The position numbers were made by a program, and so were the translations under genes. Below the pieces are notes generated by a model that had not been told where the DNA came from, did not search any database, and saw only the letters and a list, made by a program, of their open reading frames with translations. DNA of 64,000 bases. It comes from Danxiaibacter sp048498555 (lineage in GTDB: Bacteria > Bacteroidota > Bacteroidia > Chitinophagales > Chitinophagaceae). Of this stretch, positions 1-7,618 are shown piece by piece. The first letter of the stretch is position 1, and every line of letters starts with the position of its first letter. The stretch covers positions 82,940-146,939 of the forward strand of contig JBEHXT010000016.1 of the NCBI GenBank assembly GCA_048498555.1. Reading direction: 5' to 3'.

Positions 1-1179
1 CGTAGCCAGTTATTGGAAGAAGAACACAAAGCGCTCAAAAGGTTTCAGATGGAAAGCCAGGTACTGCAGAGCCAGTTGGCTATGTTCAAAGAAAAATTCA
101 GATCGGCAGAAGAGAAGCTCGAAAACCAAAAAAAAGAAATGGAACAGCTGGGCGAACACTTTAAGTTTGAATTCAGAAATCTCGCACAAAATATCCTCGA
201 AGAAAAAACGGAAAAATTCACGCAGCTAAACGAGGAAAAGATGACTGCATTGATAACACCGTTAAAAGCCCAGCTGGTTGAGTTTAAGCAGAAGGTTGAG
301 GAAACATATGACAAGGAGAGTAAAGAACGGTTCTCACTCGGAAAGGAAGTACAGCGTTTAATGGAAATGAGCCAACAAGTAAGCCTTGAAGCCAATAACC
401 TTACAACAGCATTAAAAGGCAATACAAAAATGCAGGGCAATTGGGGTGAGATGATATTGGAAAGCTTGCTGGAAAATAGTGGCTTAACAAAAGGCCGCGA
501 GTATTTTGTACAGGAGTTTATAAAAGACAATTCCGGTAACATTATCAAAGATGAAACAGGCAAAGGCCTGCAACCTGATATCACTATTCTTTACCCCGAC
601 AACAGAAAAGTGATCATTGATTCAAAAGTATCGCTTGTTGCATGGGAACAATATCTTTCCTGTGAAGGAGTTGATGGGCAACAACAGTTCCTTCAACAGC
701 ATATCAGATCATTACGAAGCCATATTGATGGCCTGTCAAAAAAGAACTATCCGCGTTACGCCCAGGCGCTGGATTATGTGCTGTTATTTATTCCAATTGA
801 GCCTGCATTTCTTGAAGCCGTTAAATCAGACGTATTGCTTTGGAAATACGCTTATGATAAAAAAATACTGCTGGTAAGCCCAACAAACCTTTTTGCTGTA
901 TTGCGCATTGTTGCCGACCTGTGGAAAGTGGAACAGCAAAACAGGCATGCATTAAATGTTGCCGACAAGGCAGGTGCGTTGTACGACAAATTTGTAGGTT
1001 TTATAGATAACCTTGAAGTAGTTGGAAAAAAACTAAACGAAGCCTCCGGCGCATATGATACTGCATTCAAACAACTATCTACGGGAAGAGGGAATATTAT
1101 TAACCGGGTTGAGGAATTAAGAAAGATGGGCGCTAATACTTCTAAGCAAATTACAGAAAGGTTGCTGGACGAAAATTAG
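1..1179 (+). CDS. rmuC: DNA recombination protein RmuC, 5' end cut by the window
   Basis: The reading frame is open from base 1, so the N-terminus, which in this family carries a membrane anchor, is missing. The visible part starts with a charged, heptad-like coiled coil (about residues 1-125, counted from the TTG at 13). The RmuC domain follows, with the typical stretches NWGEMILESLLENSGL (143-158) and IIDSKVSL (201-208). D203 and K205 there fit the degenerate nuclease-like core of the family. RmuC is a putative nuclease linked to limiting inversions and recombination at repeats. The family is usually 450-500 residues, so roughly 80-100 are lost. A strong hairpin terminator follows immediately. 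The family call is secure; the biochemical activity is known only by homology. Confidence 0.93.
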   Translation, partial: RSQLLEEEHKALKRFQMESQVLQSQLAMFKEKFRSAEEKLENQKKEMEQLGEHFKFEFRNLAQNILEEKTEKFTQLNEEKMTALITPLKAQLVEFKQKVEETYDKESKERFSLGKEVQRLMEMSQQVSLEANNLTTALKGNTKMQGNWGEMILESLLENSGLTKGREYFVQEFIKDNSGNIIKDETGKGLQPDITILYPDNRKVIIDSKVSLVAWEQYLSCEGVDGQQQFLQQHIRSLRSHIDGLSKKNYPRYAQALDYVLLFIPIEPAFLEAVKSDVLLWKYAYDKKILLVSPTNLFAVLRIVADLWKVEQQNRHALNVADKAGALYDKFVGFIDNLEVVGKKLNEASGAYDTAFKQLSTGRGNIINRVEELRKMGANTSKQITERLLDEN

Positions 1180-1184
1180 ATATT

Positions 1185-1222
1185 AAAAGGCCGGGCATTC
1201 AATGAGAAAGTCCGGCCTTTTT
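1185..1222 (+). terminator. rho-independent terminator after rmuC
   Basis: AAAAGGCCGG (1185-1194) pairs with CCGGCCTTTT (1212-1221) across a 17-base loop, and a T run follows. It starts 5 bases after the rmuC stop. The A-rich 5' side means it could also serve the convergent gene that ends at 1252. Confidence 0.85.
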
Positions 1223-1251
1223 CAATTATCTAATTCATTCCCCATCCTGCT

Positions 1252-1767
1252 TTATTTTTTCTTCACCGGCCTTGCATCTATATAGCCATTAAAAGAAATA
1301 GGCTGGCGATTATTGCTCGAAGCCCGCAAAGATGACGAGCCGTTAGTAAATACAGTTAGCACAAACTGCCTCCAATCTGCGTTGTTACGTGGCGTTATGG
1401 TGATATCCCATCCACCTTTTTTGCGATCGGTGACAGTATATTCAAAATCCGTGCTTGTAAAAGTTATTCCACCCTTAGAAGGATCAATCGGCGCCGAAAA
1501 GGCGCGGCCATAATAAGGAAGGTCGCTTTTCAACGTGTCGCCATACACTTTAAAATCATAATAGCTGGTTAGTTGCCGTGACCCTCCCGCCATTGGCAAT
1601 GCCATCTGTGCAACAAAAACATATTCTTTCTTTTCAATCAAACCTTTCACAACATCTTCTTTAGAAGGTTTCTTCTTTGCAGAATCCTGCGCGTGCAATG
1701 CCACAAAACCCAGCGTTAATATCAGGGTAAACAAAACCGGTTTAATAAAAGCATCCATCGTTTTCAT
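1252..1767 (-). CDS. DUF4251 family secreted protein
   Basis: This is a 171-residue protein if translation starts at the ATG at 1767 (MKTMDAF). The frame stays open upstream to 1863, but those 32 residues look like untranslated leader. MDAF at 1758 is a second possible start. A hydrophobic signal peptide ends near LHAQ (about residue 27), so the product is exported. The rest matches the Bacteroidota-specific DUF4251 layout: a lysine-rich region followed by short beta-strands, with SYYDFKVYGDTLKSDLPYYG and a C-terminal SFNGYIDA. The function of DUF4251 is unknown. It is convergent with rmuC and stands alone. Confidence 0.8.
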   Translation of the reverse strand: MKTMDAFIKPVLFTLILTLGFVALHAQDSAKKKPSKEDVVKGLIEKKEYVFVAQMALPMAGGSRQLTSYYDFKVYGDTLKSDLPYYGRAFSAPIDPSKGGITFTSTDFEYTVTDRKKGGWDITITPRNNADWRQFVLTVFTNGSSSLRASSNNRQPISFNGYIDARPVKKK

Positions 1768-2114
1768 ATATATCTGATTTAGGTTAGAAGAATTAATGCT
1801 GTTTCCGTTGGGTAGGACATTCATGAAACAATAAAATGTATTAACGATATAACCAGGCAACATAAGGATCGATCAATACCTGGTTAGCATCGCAATCGTA
1901 AGAAATGATATTTGATTGGCCAATCATTTTCACAATTCATCTTCTCCCTCTATAAACTTACAATAACGCCTCGAAATTTTATGCTAACAATTTCTTTCTA
2001 AGCTTAAATTTAGCTTTAACAAAAGAGAATAATTATATTTAGCTGATACAAACGTATTAGCAGTATGCAAATAGTTTGTTGATTGCTTTCTGAAACCATA
2101 TAACCAAACTGTTC
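1768..2114. other. divergent intergenic region, 347 bp
   Basis: This AT-rich spacer lies between two divergent start codons and should hold promoters for the DUF4251 gene and the GH5 gene. TATATTTA at about 2033 on the + strand is close to the TAnnTTTG -7 pattern, but no convincing -33 partner is visible. AACCATATAA near 2095 resembles the core of the dispersed repeat found elsewhere in the window. It is too short to call a copy. Confidence 0.4.
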
Positions 2115-3251
2115 ATGCAACGCAGAACTTTTATCAGGAACACCAGCCTGGCCGCCGCAGGCCTCAGCCTATCAGCAAAAGTATTAGCCACACCGCCTCC
2201 CCTGGCAAACAAACTTCCGAAATGGAAAGGCTTTAACTTACTCGACTTTTTTAATCCCAACGGTGTATCCTCCAACCATCCTACTACAGACGATCACTTT
2301 AAATGGATGCAAGACTGGGGATTTGATTTTGTAAGGCTGCCTATTGCATATCCTTATTACCTGGACTTCGATCGTTCCCGCAACATTACTCCTGAAGAAG
2401 TGTATAAGATCAATCCAAAAGCGATTGATGAAATAGACAACATTGTTATGCTTGCGCATAAGCACAATATCCATGTTAGCCTTAATCTGCATCGCGCGCC
2501 CGGGTATTGCATTAACGCCGGCTTTCACGAACCTTATAATTTGTGGAAGGATGAAGAGGCTCAAAAGGCATTTTATTTCCATTGGAACATGTGGGCAAAA
2601 AAGTATAAAAATGTTTCTTCAAAAAAAATCAGCTTCGACCTGGTGAATGAACCCAGCATGCGCGAGGATATGAACGATCAACATTCCAAGGCGAGTGCCG
2701 TTCCTGGCGATGTATACAGAAAGGTAGCCAAGGCTGCCCTAGAAGCAATTCGCAAAGAAAATCCCGAGCACCTGGTTATTGCAGATGGAAACAATGTAGG
2801 CAATACCGTTATAACCGAAATAACAGACCTCCCTATTGCTCAAAGTTGCCGAGGATACTATCCACATGCCATCTCTCATTACAAAGCTCCATGGGCCAAT
2901 AAAGATCCCGAGCACTTGCCAGAACCAAAATGGCCGGGCCAGGTTGGCGATCAATACCTGCAGCGCTCTATGCTTGAAAAGTATTATCAACCATGGATAG
3001 ATGCTGCGAGTAAAGGTGTAGGCGTACATTGCGGGGAATGCGGTTGCTGGAACAAAACACCGCACGATGTGTTCATCGCCTGGTTCAGCGATGTGCTGGA
3101 TATCCTTTCTTCTAACAATATTGGTTTCGCGATCTGGAATTTTATCGGCGACTTCGGGATCCTTAATTCTGGCCGCACGGATGTTGCATACGAAGATTGG
3201 AATGGTTATAAACTGGATAAAAAACTGCTTACCCTATTGCAGAAACACTAG
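2115..3251 (+). CDS. glycoside hydrolase family 5 endoglucanase-like, Tat-exported
   Basis: This 378-residue secreted beta-glycanase begins with a twin-arginine signal, RRTFIRN (3-9), followed by an Ala/Leu-rich stretch, so it is probably exported folded. The GH5 (beta/alpha)8 landmarks are present. FDFVRLPIAYPYY lies at 70-82. NLHRAPG is at 124-130. The acid/base glutamate is E179 in DLVNEPS and the probable nucleophile is E308 in VHCGECGC. WNFIGDFG (341-348) is typical of the last strand. Whether the substrate is cellulose, mannan or another glucan cannot be read from the sequence. No carbohydrate-binding module or T9SS tail is present. The gene is monocistronic; only a weak ATGCATC/GATGCAT hairpin (3270-3294) follows. 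Confidence 0.88.
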   Translation: MQRRTFIRNTSLAAAGLSLSAKVLATPPPLANKLPKWKGFNLLDFFNPNGVSSNHPTTDDHFKWMQDWGFDFVRLPIAYPYYLDFDRSRNITPEEVYKINPKAIDEIDNIVMLAHKHNIHVSLNLHRAPGYCINAGFHEPYNLWKDEEAQKAFYFHWNMWAKKYKNVSSKKISFDLVNEPSMREDMNDQHSKASAVPGDVYRKVAKAALEAIRKENPEHLVIADGNNVGNTVITEITDLPIAQSCRGYYPHAISHYKAPWANKDPEHLPEPKWPGQVGDQYLQRSMLEKYYQPWIDAASKGVGVHCGECGCWNKTPHDVFIAWFSDVLDILSSNNIGFAIWNFIGDFGILNSGRTDVAYEDWNGYKLDKKLLTLLQKH

Positions 3252-3346
3252 GACTGCTGAATCGCGATTATGCATCACAACAAGCATGATGCATTTCTAA
3301 CGTATCTGCATACGGTAATTTTCTGCTATTCCCAGCGGAAAAACTA

Positions 3347-3772
3347 TTATGCTTTTTGCATTCGCCAGGTCCCCTGCAAATCAGTGTTGCTGATCTCTCC
3401 GTTTTCATCAATCGCTTCAATGCTTATTTCCCAGTAGCCGGAAAAAGCACCGTTTTCAAAATTGCCGGCATAATGAATTTCATGAGAAGGTACGTCTTCA
3501 AATTTTAGAGCGCCCCCATTTTCATCCATCGCCCATGCATGCGGATATTTCTTAATAAAGCTGATGAAATTCTCCTCAATAAACCCTTCAACAGTTGCTG
3601 GTTCATCAAACACGACAAGGCTTTCATCATCCACGCAGGTACCTTTCAATACGCCGTCGAGCACTTGCATGTTTATTTTGAAAGCGTAGTCTTTAGATAT
3701 GTTGTTCTCATAGTACAGCGTATAATATCCAACCCAATTGCCGCTAAAATCATACTCATTCATAGGTTTCAT
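3347..3772 (-). CDS. small hypothetical protein coupled to ThuA-domain gene
   Basis: I do not recognise this 141-residue protein. The ATG at 3772 shares ATGA with the stop of the upstream gene, a 4-base overlap that implies translational coupling and so a functional link with the ThuA-domain protein. It is acidic and rich in aromatics and short strand-like segments: NWVGYYTLYYE near the start, GVLKGTCVDD, IHYAGNFENGAFSGYWEI and a final LQGTWRMQK. That pattern suggests a small beta-sandwich or lipocalin-like barrel, but this is inference. It has no signal peptide, although its partner does. A second in-frame start lies at 3763. Confidence 0.7.
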   Translation of the reverse strand: MKPMNEYDFSGNWVGYYTLYYENNISKDYAFKINMQVLDGVLKGTCVDDESLVVFDEPATVEGFIEENFISFIKKYPHAWAMDENGGALKFEDVPSHEIHYAGNFENGAFSGYWEISIEAIDENGEISNTDLQGTWRMQKA

Positions 3773-4530
3773 TTTGCTGCAGCCCAAAAAATCGCATTTT
3801 TAAAAAGAGTTGTATAGGCCGCATTATTAAACAAGTCGGGGGAATGCCCCATAAAAATATAGATATTCCGGGCCTTAAAGCGTTCGTTGGTCCAAATAAC
3901 CGGATGATCTTTCATCACTATGTCAGAAGCCGGCTGATAACTTTTTTCATCCACGCTGGCTATTACATGCACATTGGGGCGCGGGCTTTTATCATAGGTG
4001 TACCATTCATCTTTTTCGATAACAAAAGCATCAGGCATATTTTTCATGCATGGATGGCTTTTATCTTCTATATGCACGGTTGCTTTTGCAAAGCCTGCAA
4101 TGTAGTTTTTCCAGCGAATGCCCCCCATAAACCCGGAAAACCATTGCCACATAGGATATCCATCAAATTCACCCAGCAAAGAAGCGTGATGGAAGCCGAT
4201 CCATCCACCCTTTCCCCTTTCAATGTAGTCCTGAAAAGCAGCCACTGCTTTTGCAGGCCACCCATAAGGTGGATAGTCCAACTGGATGAACAACTGGTAT
4301 TTGCTTAAAACATCTTCATCAATATTATTAGCGTTTTCAATGTAGTCTATAAAAAAGCTACTATCAGCTGCAAGTTTATTTAGCCAGGCCTTTGCAGCTT
4401 TGGAATATTCTATATGATGGCCTCCGTTTTCAGCAATAGCTAGCACGTGAAAACGCGGAGAGGATTGTTGTGCAAAATTTTTACAGCAGCATAAACAAAA
4501 CACCGCGGCACATACAATAAAGTTTTTCAT
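3769..4530 (-). CDS. secreted ThuA domain protein (trehalose-utilization-like)
   Basis: This 253-residue protein has a Cys-rich signal peptide ending near KNFAQQ (about residue 21). The ThuA fold, a class I glutamine amidotransferase-like domain, fills the rest. Characteristic pieces are FHVLAIAENGGHH near the start of the domain, YQLFIQLDYPPYGW, GWIGFHHASLLGE and the C-terminal IYIFMGHSPDLF with TLFKNAIFWAA. In Bacteroidota such proteins usually accompany carbohydrate catabolism; no catalytic activity has been settled for the family. It is the first gene of a two-gene unit and overlaps the next gene by 4 bases. The GH5 gene nearby is convergent and may be unrelated. Confidence 0.87.
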   Translation of the reverse strand: MKNFIVCAAVFCLCCCKNFAQQSSPRFHVLAIAENGGHHIEYSKAAKAWLNKLAADSSFFIDYIENANNIDEDVLSKYQLFIQLDYPPYGWPAKAVAAFQDYIERGKGGWIGFHHASLLGEFDGYPMWQWFSGFMGGIRWKNYIAGFAKATVHIEDKSHPCMKNMPDAFVIEKDEWYTYDKSPRPNVHVIASVDEKSYQPASDIVMKDHPVIWTNERFKARNIYIFMGHSPDLFNNAAYTTLFKNAIFWAAAK

Positions 4531-4633
4531 GCTTTAAAATAGCGATTAAGTATGAAAGATGGAGAGGCTGCAAATAAAAAAATTGAAACTGGCACAAGGT
4601 TTGCCAAAGGCGCAGCAGAATTAAAAATCATCT

Positions 4634-5203
4634 ATGAAACATTTGTTTTTAAGTGTTGCTGTTATTTGTTTGTTCCTGTTTGGAAACACTGTAAAGGCGC
4701 AGGAATTTGGTATTAAAGGAGGAGTTAGCTTTACTGATTTGAGCAATTTTAGCGGTAGCAACCGTGTTACGGGCCATGCAGGCGTTTTCCTGCAAAAAAG
4801 GCTTGACAGGTACTGGAGCGTTCAGCCAGAAATATTGTATGCCGGTATGGGGCAACGCTATACAACCGTAACCGGTGATGAAAGAACAATCGCGCTTGAT
4901 TATATCCAAATACCGGTAATGTTTCAGGTTCATCCTATAAAACAATTTTATTTCGAGTTTGGGCCGCAACTGGCATTCAATGTGGGCGCAAATCTTAAAT
5001 ATACAGATGGCGATAAGGTGGGTATTAAAGATGGATATTCTTCTGCAGATGTTGCATTTAATCTGGGTATGGGCATTTACGCAAATCAGATGCTGGGCTT
5101 TTATGTGCGATACGGTATTGGCCTTACAGATGTAACGTTGGATGACCACAGGACCCGCGCAAACAGAAGCGTTCAGCTTGGTGCGAGTATTAAGTTTCAT
5201 TAA
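4634..5203 (+). CDS. PorT-family outer-membrane beta-barrel protein
   Basis: This 189-residue protein has a signal peptide (MKHLFLSVAVICLFLFG, cleaved near VKAQ at about residue 23). An eight-stranded barrel of alternating hydrophobic residues follows. Typical landmarks are GIKGGVSFTDLSNF after the signal, YWSVQPEILYAGMGQRY, LDYIQIPVMFQ and a final strand SVQLGASIKFH ending in the aromatic-His terminus common in Bacteroidota porin-like barrels. This is the outer-membrane beta-barrel (PorT/OmpW-like) family, whose individual roles are mostly unknown. The gene is monocistronic and convergent with the DinB gene; a bidirectional terminator separates them. Confidence 0.85.
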   Translation: MKHLFLSVAVICLFLFGNTVKAQEFGIKGGVSFTDLSNFSGSNRVTGHAGVFLQKRLDRYWSVQPEILYAGMGQRYTTVTGDERTIALDYIQIPVMFQVHPIKQFYFEFGPQLAFNVGANLKYTDGDKVGIKDGYSSADVAFNLGMGIYANQMLGFYVRYGIGLTDVTLDDHRTRANRSVQLGASIKFH

Positions 5204-5217
5204 TTTTTACGCTACAT

Positions 5218-5255
5218 AAAAAAAAGACGTGTTGAAGCCAACACGTCTTTTTTTT
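5218..5255. terminator. bidirectional terminator between convergent genes
   Basis: A run of eight A residues and GACGTGTT (5226-5233) pair with AACACGTC (5240-5247) and a run of eight T residues, with a 6-base loop. It is symmetric and serves both the barrel gene (+) and the DinB gene (-). Confidence 0.9.
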
Positions 5256-5265
5256 ATAATGAAGT

Positions 5266-5805
5266 TTACTTAACTCCTTTTTCCGGATTCCAGGATCCCT
5301 GCTGTTTCCTGATATAGAGAATTTGTCCGGTATGATAAGCATTGTGTGTTCCAATGTGTGCAATAACGCTGTACCATTTTTGCAGCTTGGCCTCATCAGC
5401 TTCAGAAACGGCTTTTTCCCAGCCCGTTAATACTTCATCCAGTTCTTTCACGGCCGCTCTCCATTTGGCTTCGTCAGGATTGGAGAATGTTTCATCATTG
5501 TTGCCGTTGAAATCGGGATTTTTTATGCCATTAAACTTGTTCAATTCCTCTTTGTTCCAAAATAACAGGTGCGTGGCCAGCTGCGCTATCGAGTGGCTGG
5601 AATCTGTAGGTTTCCATGTAGCCTGCGCCAGGGTAAGATCCTGCAATGCATTGTTCACAGGCACAAACCATTCAGCTTTGTTATGTGTTGATTGAAGCTG
5701 GTTTAACAGGATGGCTCTTAAAGTGGTGTCTTTAACATTTTGCGCATGGGTGTTTAATGCCAGCAACAACACCAGGGCCGGCAATATTTTTCTTACAGTT
5801 AGCAT
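5266..5805 (-). CDS. secreted DinB-like (YfiT fold) putative metalloenzyme
   Basis: This 179-residue protein has a signal peptide (LPALVLLLALNTHAQ, cleaved near residue 22). The remainder is a four-helix DinB-like bundle. Three histidines in the usual metal-binding places are visible: one in SHSIAQLATHLLFW and two in the C-terminal helix HIGTHNAYHTGQILYIRK. DinB/YfiT relatives include thiol-dependent transferases and hydrolases, many with no known substrate. Export to the periplasm is common for Bacteroidota members. The gene stands alone between two terminators, so context gives no further clue. Confidence 0.85.
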   Translation of the reverse strand: MLTVRKILPALVLLLALNTHAQNVKDTTLRAILLNQLQSTHNKAEWFVPVNNALQDLTLAQATWKPTDSSHSIAQLATHLLFWNKEELNKFNGIKNPDFNGNNDETFSNPDEAKWRAAVKELDEVLTGWEKAVSEADEAKLQKWYSVIAHIGTHNAYHTGQILYIRKQQGSWNPEKGVK

Positions 5806-5993
5806 ATACGATTGTTTTTGAATTGAAAGGTGACTTTAAAACTATGCAGCAGATGTGGGTTTTACAGTGGGAATAAAAGGGCTGGCAATAAAATTATATA
5901 AGTGGTATATATAGACTGAATGACGAGCACAAACAAACACAAAACATTTAAATATCAAATTCGGTCCGCTGTCTTTTAAAGCATTGAGTGCAG

Positions 5994-6026
5994 AAAAAAA
6001 CCTGCATTGATTTATGCAGGTTTTTT
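5994..6026 (-). terminator. terminator of the NTF2-like lipoprotein gene
   Basis: CCTGCAT (6001-6007) pairs with ATGCAGG (6014-6020), flanked by A7 and T6, about 50 bases beyond the stop of the minus-strand gene ending at 6074. Confidence 0.8.
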
Positions 6027-6073
6027 ATTGCGTGAATCAGGATCCTTCTGTTAATCTTAGAAAATAATATTGA

Positions 6074-6601
6074 TTAGAAATATCCATTGTTATTGGCAGA
6101 TTTTTCCGGAACTGGCTCTGTCACCATCCAGTTTTCAGTGATCTTTCCGTTTTCAACTCTGAAGATTTCAACACGCGCAAATACCTTCCCGTTAGGCGCC
6201 TTGTCTTTTACAAAAAGCCATACTAAATCGCCATCTGCAGCAACTTGTTCAAACTCAACAGTTGTTTTTTCAATACTTTTTGCGGTCAGCATGGTTCTAA
6301 GCGCCATTTTGAGCCAATCCTTGCCATCTTTTAAAAGAGGATTATGCTGTTTCATATTATCAGCTACATATTTATCAACAGCCGTAGTGTCTTTATCACC
6401 CCAAAGTTGCTGGTAGAAGTCCTTGACGAGTTTTTTGTTGGCGTCCAGTTTTTGTTGTGCCACTTCTGCGGCGCTGGTAGTAAGTGCGGCCGCCGTATCG
6501 TTTTTCGTCGCTCCGGATGTATCAGCGGCATTATTTGAGCAGGCGGTAAAAAAGACAGATGCCACTAGTGTTGTACAAAGCATTAGCTTAAATGATTTCA
6601 T
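6074..6601 (-). CDS. NTF2-fold (SnoaL-like) lipoprotein
   Basis: This 175-residue lipoprotein has the lipobox FFTAC, with C21 as the acylated cysteine. A low-complexity Ala/Thr linker (25-45) leads into a compact alpha+beta cone typical of the SnoaL/ester-cyclase branch of the NTF2 superfamily. Recognisable pieces are LVKDFYQQLWGDKDTTAVDKY, HNPLLKDGKDW and the C-terminal strand pair ARVEIFRVENGKITENW. Polyketide-cyclase activity cannot be assumed; many members are small binding or enzymatic domains of unknown role. A terminator follows the gene and no operon partner is present. Confidence 0.82.
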   Translation of the reverse strand: MKSFKLMLCTTLVASVFFTACSNNAADTSGATKNDTAAALTTSAAEVAQQKLDANKKLVKDFYQQLWGDKDTTAVDKYVADNMKQHNPLLKDGKDWLKMALRTMLTAKSIEKTTVEFEQVAADGDLVWLFVKDKAPNGKVFARVEIFRVENGKITENWMVTEPVPEKSANNNGYF

Positions 6602-6918
6602 TGCTATTGATTTTAGAGTGGATAATTTCTATTATAACAAAATACTAAAAACTTTGATTGTTTTTTTAATATGTAACCGTAAAATAGAGGCAGATATGCA
6701 TGATTTTAGACGAAGGGTTGAGGCGTGAGGCATGAGGTTTGAGGAGAAAAATCAAAAGTAAAAAGTCAACCGGCAAAGGGTGAAGGGCTAGAAATCATAC
6801 GATCGAAAAACTATATCAGGAAATCATTCAAATTTAACAGTGGCTTTTTACGATAGGATTAAATACTGTACTTTGTTACTTCAACTGACAGCTCATAGCT
6901 CACAGCTAAACAACTTCC
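6602..6918. other. divergent intergenic region, 317 bp
   Basis: This AT-rich spacer holds the upstream regions of the NTF2-like gene (-) and the oxidoreductase gene (+). A purine-rich stretch of repeated GAGG-type words lies at 6715-6780. TACTTTG at about 6870 on the + strand is one base short of the TAnnTTTG consensus and is only a weak promoter candidate. No ORF or RNA gene is seen. Confidence 0.4.
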
Positions 6919-7596
6919 ATGAAAAAAGCAATCTTACTTGGGGCCAGTGGCTTTATCGGGTCTTTTCTTTTGCAGGATTTATTGAATGATCCGGGCTATG
7001 AACGGATTATTGTCATAGTACGCAAGCCGCTGAATGTTGCGCATCCCAAACTTGAGCAGCTTATTGGTGATTTTGCCAGTTTACCAGAACTGAGGCATCA
7101 GCTTATTGCCGATGAGATTTTCATTTCTATCGGCACTACCAAAAGCAAAACGCCTGACGAAAAAAAGTATTACGAAATAGACCACGACTATCCGGTGCTT
7201 GCAGCTATGATAGCCAAAAAAAATGGGGCAAAGACAATATTTCTTGTTTCGGCAGTTGGTGCAAATGCCGGCTCGAAAGTTTTTTATATCAGGACGAAAG
7301 GAGAAACCGAGCGTGAAATCATCACACTAAATTATGAGCACACACACATCTTCCGGCCTTCAATGCTGATGGGCGAACGAACGAATGAAAAACGGCCTTT
7401 GGAAAAATTCCTCATTCGCGTTTTCACTATTATTAATCCATTATTCATGGGCAGCCTAAAGAAATACAGGGGCATAAAAGGGCAGGATGTGGCAAAAGCT
7501 ATGATCAACGCAGCAAAAAAAGATTCCGGTAAGGTGCAGATATACGAATGGGAAGAAATGAAGCAACTAATATTGCATCCACCCCCTTCCCATTAA
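6919..7596 (+). CDS. NAD(P)H-binding oxidoreductase (TIP30/HTATIP2-like SDR)
   Basis: This 225-residue cytoplasmic protein begins with a Rossmann glycine motif, GASGFIG (8-14). IFISIGTTKSKTPDEKKYYEIDHDYP and TIFLVSAVGANAGSKVFYIRTKGETE follow. The YxxxK-like arrangement in the latter fits the atypical short-chain dehydrogenases of the HTATIP2/TIP30 group, as does HIFRPSMLMGER. Substrate unknown. The gene ends 22 bases from the convergent sulfatase gene and no terminator lies between them, so the transcripts may overlap. Confidence 0.85.
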   Translation: MKKAILLGASGFIGSFLLQDLLNDPGYERIIVIVRKPLNVAHPKLEQLIGDFASLPELRHQLIADEIFISIGTTKSKTPDEKKYYEIDHDYPVLAAMIAKKNGAKTIFLVSAVGANAGSKVFYIRTKGETEREIITLNYEHTHIFRPSMLMGERTNEKRPLEKFLIRVFTIINPLFMGSLKKYRGIKGQDVAKAMINAAKKDSGKVQIYEWEEMKQLILHPPPSH

Positions 7597-7618
7597 TAAA
7601 TAATCCTACAGAAAAAAA

